Below, one piece after another: positions 56,391 to 64,000 of a stretch of 64,000 nt of DNA (position 1 is its first letter; each line of letters opens with the position of its first letter). The DNA comes from Corydoras sp. C115 (taxonomy: Eukaryota > Chordata > Actinopteri > Siluriformes > Callichthyidae). The stretch covers positions 313,501 through 377,500 of the forward strand of contig JAFMOC010000309.1 in NCBI GenBank assembly GCA_019802505.1. The letters run 5' to 3'. Below the pieces are notes generated by a model. It made no database searches. It saw only the letters and a program-made list of their open reading frames with translations, and was not told where the DNA came from. The translations under genes were made by a program, and so were the position numbers.

Positions 56391-56879
56391 ATAACCAAAT
56401 ACTCTTATTTTCCGTCAGTGTGTTATTTTTCTTCCGGTGATGGTGATGGTGTTGACAGTAGAACGTTTAGGTGGATGATTTGTGGATGGGGCGTTGCGCT
56501 GCGTGGAGAATCATTAATGTAACGAGGGGTGGGCACGAATAAGGACCGGGGAACGGGCTTCATTAACACTTTACAGATGTGTTGGCATGGTGGCGCTCGC
56601 CGAAGTCCCACTCCAGTCGGGTCCATGGGATCCTCCCGCCCCTCGGCATGTGATGTCACGGCTCACCGGATCAGTTGCGTTAATCAACCTCCCTGACCAG
56701 CGCATCGGCTCCGCCCCCCCAGCGCCACCACAATTTCTATTTTATTTGTATATTTTTTTTCCTTCTTCCAGATGTTTTTTGGTTTGTGCAGGCTGTCGGC
56801 GTTGTGTGTGACTCTTGATATTTACCCAACATGCTATCTACAAATAATGGAGTAACTTATGGATGTAAGAGCACAGGGA
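56391..56879. other. Non-coding stretch, no gene recognised
   Basis: GAGGGGTGGGCACGAATAAG and GGGAACGGGCTT recall, in reverse, the motif pair at 3325-3550. CGCTCGCCGAAGTCCCACTCC and neighbours are unmatched. Possible but unproven extension of the klhl24 3' UTR. Confidence 0.4.
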
Positions 56880-58440
56880 GTTAACTTTACATCGTTTTTT
56901 TGTCAGACTTTTGTCATATTCTGCCTTTTAAAGTGTTTCCTCACGTTTATAATGTTGTCGCGGCGACCGTGTTGCACTCCATACTTCATACATTGTGACC
57001 TGATTAAGCAAGAAAGTACGAGAGGGTGTGCATTATCATGAATAAATCACAGGAAAGAGGTGTCGTTAGGCCTGTGAGTGATTTATTCCCAATAATACAC
57101 AACCTCGAGTGTCTTATTACTAAACATATACAAACAAACCATATTTAAATAATAGTTATTGAAAGCCAAATTATTAATTATCTTGTTTTCCACAATGTAT
57201 TTACAGTGACCCAATCACCTGTGAAATACTGCCATCTAGAGACCAAATTACAGAATGACGCCATGTTCCTGATTCTATTATTATATTTGTTGTGTATTTA
57301 ATTTTATTGAACTTTACATCGCTTTTTTGTCAATCATTTGTCATATTCTGCCTTTTAAAGTGTTTCCTCACGTTAATAATGTTGTCGCGGCGACCAATTA
57401 CACTCCATACTTCATACATTGTGACCTGATTAAGCAAGAAAGTACGAGAGGGTGTGCATTATCATGAATAAATCACAGGAAAGAGGTGTCGTTAGGCCTG
57501 TGACTGATTTATTCCCAATAATACACAACCTCGAGTGTCTTATTACTAAACATATACAAACAAACCATATTTAAATAATAGTTATTGAAAGCCAAATTAT
57601 TAATTATCTTGTTTTCCACAACATAATATAGACCAGTATTTACAGTGACCCAATCACCTGTGAAATACTGCCATCTAGAGACAAAATTACAGAATGATGC
57701 CATGTTCCTGATTCTATTATTATATTTGTTGTGTATTTAATTGTATTGAACTTTACATCGCTTTTTTTTGTCAATCATTTGTCATATTCTGCCTTTTAAA
57801 GTGTTTCCTCACGTTAATAATGTCGCGGCGACCGTGTTGCACTCCATACTTCATACATTGTGACCTGATTAAGCAACCAGGTACGAGAGGGTGTGCATTA
57901 TCATGAATAAATCACAGGACAGAGGTGTCGTTAGGCCTGTGAGTGATTTATTCCCAATAATACACACCCTCGGGTGTCTTATTACTTTATAAAACATATA
58001 CAAACAAACCATATTAAAAAAAAACAAGGTTTGATTCATAAATACGTTTATTCAAAGCCAAATTGTTAATTAATTATCTTGTTTTCCACAACATAATATA
58101 GACCAGTTTTTAAAGTGACCCAATCACCTGTGAAATACTGACATCTAGTGACCAAGTTACAGAATGACGCCATGTTCCTGATTCTATTATATTTTTATTA
58201 AACTTTAAGTCGTTTTTTTTTTGTCAATCATTTGTCATATTCTGCCTTTTAAATTGTGTTTTACGTTAATGTTGCCGCGGCGACCAATTACAATTAATGT
58301 ACTTCATACACTGTGACCTGATTAAGCAAGACCTAATATAGAGCAGTTTTTACAGTGACCCAATCAACTGTCAAATACTGCCATCTAGTGACCAAATTAC
58401 AGAATGATGCCATGTTACTGATTCTATTATATTTTTATTG
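56880..58440 (+). repeat. Tandem array of repeat D, about 3.5 units of 430-460 bp
   Basis: Unit starts (CGCTTTTTTGTCAATCATTTG, CATATTCTGCCTTTTAAA) at about 56890, 57320, 57755 and 58205. Each has TTGTCGCGGCGACC, a hairpin of GAATAAATCAC with GTGATTTATTC, CCTCGAGTGTCTTATTAC and CCATCTAGAGACCAAATTAC. The fourth unit is internally deleted. Confidence 0.9.
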
Positions 58441-58447
58441 AACTTTA

Positions 58448-58810
58448 CATGGCACGGTGGCTTAGTGTTTAGCATGTTCTCCTCTCAGCACTAGGGATTC
58501 CCGGTTCGAATCCCCATCTGGGTGGAGTTTCCATGTTCTCCCCGTGTCTGCGTGGGTTTCCTCCGGGTTCTCCGGCTTCCTCCCACAGTCCAAAAACATG
58601 GATCAAGTCAATTGAATTCTCCAAATTGCCCCATATAGCATATGTTAGTGTGAGTGAATATGTGCCCTGCGATGGATTGGCGCCCTGTCCTGGGTCTATC
58701 TGCCCAGCGCCCGAAACGTTCTCCCCTGGATGGGCATGGGGAACCCCCCCTCCCCCCGCGACCCTAATATAGGATAAAGCGGAAGATAATGAATGAATGA
58801 ATGAATGAAT
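58448..58810 (+). mobile_element. SINE-A copy inserted at the end of the repeat D array
   Basis: GGCACGGTGGCTTAGTGTTT to AATGAATGAATGAATGAATG. AACTTTACAT precedes (58440-58449) and follows (58812-58821) it, a 10-bp target duplication. Confidence 0.9.
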
Positions 58811-60670
58811 GAACTTTACATCGTTTTTTGTCAGACATTCAAATACTGCCATCTAGTGACCAAATTACAGAATGCAGTTAATTAAAAACACATTGGGTCA
58901 CTGTAAAAACATATGCGTGATATATTTTCCCCCCAAAATTAATTAACTGCATTCTGTAATCACTTGACGGCAGTATTTCACAGGTGATTGGGTCAACTGA
59001 TATACATTTTTTTCCCCCAATCACCTGTGAAATACTGCCGTCTAGTGACCAATTTACAGAATGCAGTTAATTAAAAAAACATAAGGGGAAAAATGAATTA
59101 TATATCACGCATTGATATGAACGTAAAGCTCTCAGAGGTGTTTTATTGTCATTAATGTGTCATTAATGTATCAAATTTAAGTACCGGAACTGTCATATAC
59201 TGCCACCTAGTGTCCAAATTACAGAATGCAGTTAATGCAGTTCTGTGGAATGTGTATTATTTATCACGCATTGATACGAACGTGAAGCACTCAGAGGTGT
59301 GTGTTATTGTCATTAATGTGTCACGGCTGGACAAACGGCTCAGCCAATCAGATTTAAGAACCAGAACTGTCAAATACTGCCATCTAGTGACCAAATTACA
59401 GAATCCAGGTTATTAAAAACACATTAAGTCAATGTAAAAACTGATATATGATACATTTTTCCCCCAATGTGTTTTTAATTAACTGCTTTCTTTAATTTGG
59501 TCACTAGACGGCAGTATTTGACAGGTGATTGGGTCAACTGATATACATTTTTTTTCCCCCAATCACCTGTGAAATACCGCCGTCTAGTGACCAAATTACA
59601 GAATGCAGTTAATTAAAAAAACATCAGGGGAAAAATGAATTATATATCACGCATTGATATGAATGTAAAGCTCTCAGAGGTGTTTTATTGTCATTAATGT
59701 GTCATAATGTATCAAATTTAAGCTGTCATATACTGCCACCTAGTGACCAAATTACAGAATGCAGTTAATTAAAAACACATTGGGTCACTGTAAAACTCAT
59801 ACGATACGTTTTCCCCCAATGTGTTTTTAAATTAACTGCTTTGGTCACTAGATGGCAGTATTTGACAGTTGATTGGGTCACTGTAAAAACTGATACGTTT
59901 TTCCACAATAAACTGTCAAATACTGCCATCTAGTGACCAAATTACAGAATCCAGGTAATTAAAAACACATTAAGTCACTGTAAAAACTGATATATGATGC
60001 ATTTTTCCCCCAATGTGTTTTTAATTAACTGCATTCTGTAATTGTGTCACTAGATGGCAGTATTTGACAGTTGATTGGGTCATTGTAAAAACTGATAATT
60101 TTTCCCCAATCAGCTGTCAAATACTGCCATCTAGTGACCAAATTACAGAATGCTGTTAATTAAAAACACATTAGGTGGAATGTGTATTATATATCACGCA
60201 TTGATACGAACGTGAAGCACTCAGAGGTGTGTGTTATTGTCATTAATGTGTCACGGCTGGACAAACAGCTCAGCCAATCAGATATAAGAACCAGAACTGT
60301 CAAATACTGCCATCTAGTGACCAAATTACAGAATCCAGGTAATTAAAAACACATTAAGTCAATGTAAAAACTGATATATGATACATTTTCCCCAATGTGT
60401 TTTTAATTAACGGCATTCTGTAATTTGGTCACTAGATGGCAGTATTTGACAGTTGATTGGGTCATTGTAAAAACTGATAATTTTTCCCCAATCAGCTGTC
60501 AAATACTGCCATCTAGTGACCAAATTACAGAATGCTGTTAATTGAAAACATTAGGTGGAATGTGTATTATATATCACGCGAACGTGAAGCACTCAGACGT
60601 GTGTGTTATTGTCATTAATGTGTCACGGCTGGATAAACGGCTCAGCCAATCAGATTTAAGAACCGGAACT
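58811..60670. repeat. Palindrome-rich array derived from repeat D
   Basis: Alternating direct and inverted copies of CCATCTAGTGACCAAATTAC, AGAATGCAGTTAATTAAAAA and CACATTGGGTCACTGTAAAA, with TTTTCCCCCAATGTG at the centres. At least ten direct and five inverted copies. A related palindromic pair continues at 61010-61160. No coding content. Confidence 0.88.
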
Positions 60671-61009
60671 ACCTGTTTAATAATGCTTTTTAATACGTGA
60701 TGCCAGGTTTCTGATTTTATTATTATATTATTATTATTATTGTTGATGTTTATTAATCGTCAGCCCCAACGAAGCACTTTGAAGACGTGTGTGTAGATCT
60801 GTAGACGTGTCCTTCCATTTTATCTTCTGTATGAACGTATCGTCGTCATCCAATGGACCGGTAGATGTTTTATGGTCGTTTCATTCGGTAGAGCTCACTG
60901 TTCCTCCACTGATCACAAAGACGGACTTTGTAGTTCTACAGTTCCAGTCTGTAGTCCATCTGTTGCTCTACATGCAGATGAATGAATGAACTTTACATCG
61001 TTTTTTGTC
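60671..61009. other. Mixed non-coding stretch
   Basis: A TTA microsatellite at about 60715-60740, then sequence ending with GACTTTGTAGTTCTACAGTTC and GTAGTCCATCTGTTGCTC, part of the MITE family seen at 63081-63535. Confidence 0.5.
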
Positions 61010-61161
61010 AGACATTCAAATACTGCCATCTAGTGACCAAATTACAGAATGCAGTTAATTAAAAACACATTGGGTCACTGTAAAAACTTATGCATGATAC
61101 ATTTTCCCCCCAAAATTAATTAACTGCATTCTGTAATTTGGTCACTAGACGGCAGTATTTG
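61010..61161. repeat. Isolated inverted-repeat unit of repeat D type
   Basis: ACATTCAAATACTGCCATCTA at the left and GGTCACTAGACGGCAGTATTT at the right form arms around TTAATTAAAAACAC and AAAATTAATTAACTGC. Confidence 0.8.
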
Positions 61162-61400
61162 ACAGGTGATTGGGTCCCCCCAGCTGAGGTGGTTGGGGCA
61201 TCTGGGCCAGATGCTTCCCAGACGCCTCCCTGGTGGGGTGTTCCCCCATGATGGGGCATGTGACCGGGAGAAGACCCAGGACAAGATGGAGAGATGATGT
61301 TTCTTGCTTGGCCTGGAGGAGGTAGCTGGGGATAGGGGCATCTGGGCGGTCTTTGCTTTGCTGGCTGCCCCCGCGGCCCGGACCCGATGGACGGATGGAA
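61162..61400 (+). mobile_element. LINE 3'-end fragment
   Basis: Phrases CAGCTGAGGTGGTTGGGGCATC, CAGACGCCTCCCTGGTGGGG, GAGAAGACCCAGGACAAGATG and CTGCCCCCGCGGCCCGGACC are the 3' coding end and tail of a LINE widespread in fish, whose peptide runs LRWLGHL...RLPGGVF. Ends GATGGACGGATGG. Frame is broken. Confidence 0.6.
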
Positions 61401-61858
61401 CTTTGATGACGTAACGACTTCAAAACAAGATACTATCTCGCTCTATAGGAGATGTTTGATGTGTAAACCTGAGCTCAGGAGCCTTTGATCTTATCTTTTG
61501 TTTATTTTTAGTTTATATGAATTATTGAGTTGGGTATGGATTTAATCTATTTCGTCTCGGGAAGGCGGAGCGAGAGCTTTGCAACGATACATACATTGTT
61601 AGGCCGCTTTAGTATGTTCTCCGATGATCAGGAGGTATTCTCAAGTACGGTGGTGGATGATGGTCAGTACTGCAGTGATGCTGACATGGTGGTGCAGGTG
61701 TGTGAGTGTGTGTTGTGCTGTACGAGTGGATCAGACACAGCAGTGCTGCTGGACAGAGAACAGTCCACCAATCAGAACATAGATACCGTCCACTTTATTA
61801 GCTCCACCTCCTCAGTTCTACCCTCACTGTGTGTGTTTTCAGTTCCACTGATCATATA

Positions 61859-63079
61859 CACTCACCGGCCACTTTATTAGGTACACCTGTCCAACTGCTC
61901 GTTAACACTTAATTTCTAATCAGCCAATCACATGGCGGCAACTCAGTGCATTTAGGCATGTAGACATGGTCAAGACAATCTCCTGCAGTTCAAACCGAGC
62001 ATCAGTATGGGGAAGAAAGGTGATTTGAGTGCCTTTGAACGTGGCATGGTTGTTGGTGCCAGAAGGGCTGGTCTGAGTATTTCAGAAACTGCTGATCTAC
62101 TGGGATTTTCACGCACAACCATCTCTAGGGTTTACAGAGAATGTTCTGAAAAAGAAAAAACATCCAGTGAGCGGCAGTTCTGTGGGCGGAAATGCCTTGT
62201 TGATGCCAGAGGTCAGAGGAGAATGGCCAGACTGGTTCGAGCTGATAGAAAGGCAACAGTGACTCAAATAGCCACCCGTTACAACCAAGGTAGGCAGAAG
62301 AGCATCTCTGAACGCACAGTACGTCGAACTTTGAGGCAGATGGGCTACAGCAGCAGAAGACCACACCGGGTGCCACTCCTTTCAGCTAAGAACAGGAAAC
62401 TGAGGCTACAATTTGCACAAGCTCATCGAAATTGGACAATAGAAGATTGGAAAAACGTTGCCTGGTCTGATGAGTCTCGATTTCTGCTGCGACATTCGGA
62501 TGGTAGGGTCAGAATTTGGCGTCAACAACATGAAAGCATGGATCCATCCTGCCTTGTATCAACGGTTCAGGCTGGTGGTGGTGCTGTCATGGTGTGGGGA
62601 ATATTTTCTTGGCACTCTTTGGGCCCCTTGGTACCAATTGAGCATCGTTGCAACGCCACAGCCTTCCTGAGTATTGTTGCTGACCATGTCCATCCCTTTA
62701 TGACCACAATGTACCCAACATCTGATGGCTACTTTCAGCAGGATAATGCGCCATGTCATAAAGCTGGAATCATCTCAGACTGGTTTCTTGAACATGACAA
62801 TGAGTTCACTGAACTCAAATGGCCTCCACAGTCACCAGATCTCAATCCAATATAGCATCTTTGGGATGTGATGGAACGGGGGATTCGCATCATGGATGTG
62901 CAGCCGACAAATCTGCGGCAACTGTGTGATGCCATCATGTCAATATGGACCAAACTCTCTGAGGAATGCTTCCAGCACCTTGTTGAATCTATGCCACGAA
63001 GAATTGAGGCAGTTCGGAAGGCAAAAGGGGGTCCAACCCGTTACTAGAATGGTGTACCTAATAAAGTGGCCGGTGAGTG
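61859..63079 (+). mobile_element. Tc1/mariner element with 29-bp inverted ends
   Basis: 1221 bp. Both ends are CACTCACCGGCCACTTTATT plus AGGTACACC, identical over 29 bases, and flanked by TA (61857-61858 and 63080-63081). Holds one transposase frame (62007-63047). Confidence 0.95.
62007..63047 (+). pseudogene. Tc1-like transposase, premature stop at the catalytic Glu codon
   Basis: 345 codons with one in-frame stop (TAG, 62853-62855, codon 283). N-terminal paired-type HTH region: GLSISETADLLGFSRTTISR and a second HTH around KSISERTVRRTLRQMGY. Catalytic D155 in WSDESRF and D246 in FQQDNAPCH. The third residue is expected in DLNPIEHLWD, where the E codon is TAG (GAG to TAG). The frame is open afterwards to PTRY and the TAG at 63045-63047. 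There are 36 residues between D246 and the stop position, i.e. DD36E spacing, as reported for the Incomer family and unlike DD34E of classical Tc1. The protein would end before the active site is complete. Confidence 0.93.
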
Positions 63080-63080
63080 T

Positions 63081-63227
63081 AGATGGACTTTGTAGTTCTA
63101 CAGTTCCATTCTGTAGTCCATCTGTTCCTCTACCTGATCATCAGAGAACATACTAAAGCGGACTATCAAAGTGCGTAGAGGAACAGATGGACTACAGAAT
63201 GGATCTGTAGAACTACAAAGTCCATCT
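63081..63227. repeat. Hairpin with 53-bp arms
   Basis: 63081-63133 (AGATGGACTTTGTAGTTCTA...) and 63175-63227 (...AACTACAAAGTCCATCT) are complementary at 52 of 53 positions, separated by 41 bases. Part of the MITE family here. Confidence 0.92.
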
Positions 63228-63230
63228 ATG

Positions 63231-63535
63231 ACATGGTGGTGCAGGTGTGTGAGTGTGTGTTGTGCTGTACGAGTGGATCAGACACAGCAGTGCTGCTGGA
63301 CAGAGAACAGTCCACCAATCAGAACATACAGGGGTCAGATCCACTCGTACCATCATCCACCACCCTAATAATACCTGCTCTGTGGGGTCCTGATCATCGG
63401 AGAACATACTAAAGCAGCCTAACAGAGTATGTAGAGCAACAGATGGACTACAGAATGGATCTGTAGAACTACAAAGTCCATCTATATGATCAGTGGAGAA
63501 CCATCTGTACCTAATAAACTGGCCGGTGAGTGTGT
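63231..63535 (+). mobile_element. MITE ending in a Tc1-like inverted end
   Basis: Repeats the block of 61680-61790 (TGACATGGTGGTGCAGGTGT) and ends ACCTAATAAACTGGCCGGTG, nearly the right end of the neighbouring Tc1-like element. A non-autonomous derivative of that family is the simplest reading. Confidence 0.6.
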
Positions 63536-63659
63536 GTGGTATGAACTTTAAATCTAATGAGGCCAAAGAGATCGAGGCTGTTGCTTCCGGAACGTTCTTT
63601 AGCTTCTACGTTTTTAAATAAAGTTCTTTTTGTACATCTTTGTGTTCTTTGTGATATTT

Positions 63660-63950
63660 GTGATGGCTTAGTGGTTGGCATGTTCTCCTCTCGGCGCCGG
63701 GGATCTGGGTGGAGTGTCCATGTTCTCCCCGTGTCCGTGTGGGTTTCCTCCGGGATTTCCCCCCACTGTCCAAAAATATGGATATAAGGTAAATTAAATG
63801 CTTAAATTGCCCCATTTAAGTCTGTGTGACAGGTTGGCACCCTGTCCTGGGTGTATCCGCCCAGCGCCCAAAACGTTCTCCTCTGGATAGGCATGGAACC
63901 CCCCCCCGTCCAATAGTGTAGGATTAATCAAAGATAATGGTAATGGATGG
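63660..63950 (+). mobile_element. SINE-A copy, B box deleted
   Basis: GATGGCTTAGTGGTTGGCATG, then direct passage to GGGGATCTGGGTGGAG, body, C-run and ATAATGGTAATGGATGG tail. Confidence 0.82.
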
Positions 63951-63956
63951 ATCTCA

Positions 63957-63962
<6 letters not shown>

Positions 63963-64000
<38 letters not shown>
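63963..64000. repeat. (TG)n microsatellite at window end
   Basis: Uninterrupted TG run continuing to the end of the window. Confidence 0.95.

Larger units (their letters stand above)
61610..63230 (+). mobile_element. MITE-like repeat interrupted by a Tc1-like element
   Basis: Segments about 61610-61858 and 63082-63230 share TGACATGGTGGTGCAGGTGTG, GAGTGGATCAGACACAGCAG and CAACTACAAAGTCC-type blocks with the unit at 63231-63535. The insertion point is a TA in GATCATATA. Confidence 0.6.

Overview
The window is nuclear DNA from a vertebrate, almost certainly a teleost fish. It holds one intact multi-exon gene with GT-AG introns. The rest is dense with fish-type repeats: tRNA-derived SINEs, several hAT families with 8-bp target duplications, a Tc1/mariner element, a pogo/Tigger remnant, an L1-clade LINE, other LINE 3' fragments, two probable solo LTRs and many minisatellites. 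I cannot name the species.

The only host gene I recognise is klhl24 (Kelch-like 24, a BTB-BACK-Kelch adaptor for CUL3 ubiquitin ligase) on the + strand. Its six coding exons are 8182-9101, 20790-20974, 35973-36091, 43509-43697, 51463-51651 and 54310-54510. They join in phase to 600 codons plus a stop, the usual length of the family. Every junction is GT-AG and no exon is broken. The upstream non-coding exon and the poly(A) site are not established.

Layout: 1-8110 is repeats upstream of the coding region, with a possible single-copy 5' segment at 1850-2046. Intron 1 (9102-20789) holds large minisatellites (9336-11655, 15405-18003, 18795-19975) and two stretches (about 13990-15005 and 15590-16850) that read like two unrelated sequences interleaved, possibly an assembly fault. 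A SINE lies directly against the exon 2 splice acceptor. Intron 2 (20975-35972) carries a full-length L1-clade element nested in a SINE, nested hAT elements and two solo LTRs. Intron 3 (36092-43508) has a SINE cluster and a 2.4-kb array of a 13-bp unit. Intron 4 (43698-51462) has head-to-head LINE fragments and a hAT element that contains an inverted copy of its neighbouring LINE. Intron 5 (51652-54309) has an L2-like LINE split by a hAT element and ends in an uninterrupted (TG)29 run at the acceptor. Downstream of the stop are a 12-bp array, tandem SINE heads, a roughly 440-bp tandem repeat, a palindrome-rich array and a Tc1-like element whose transposase reading frame stops exactly at the expected catalytic glutamate codon.

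Repeat names used here are working labels: SINE-A (tRNA-like head with A box TGGCTTAGTGG and B box GGTTCGAATCC, about 350 bp, TGAA-rich 3' tail); SINE-B (tRNA-like, about 200 bp, B box GGTTCAAATCC); hAT1 (ends TAGGGCTGCAAC / GTTGCAGCCCTA); hAT2 (TAGGGGTGAGCTGC / GACACCCCTA); hAT3 (CAGTGATTCTCAA / TTGAGAATCACTG); hAT4 (CAGGGGTGC / GGCACCCCTG); hAT5 (TAGGGATGAGAATCG); and repeat D (a dispersed repeat with a GAGTAACAGGATAC motif and a CCATCTAGTGGCCAAATTACAG motif). No database search was possible.
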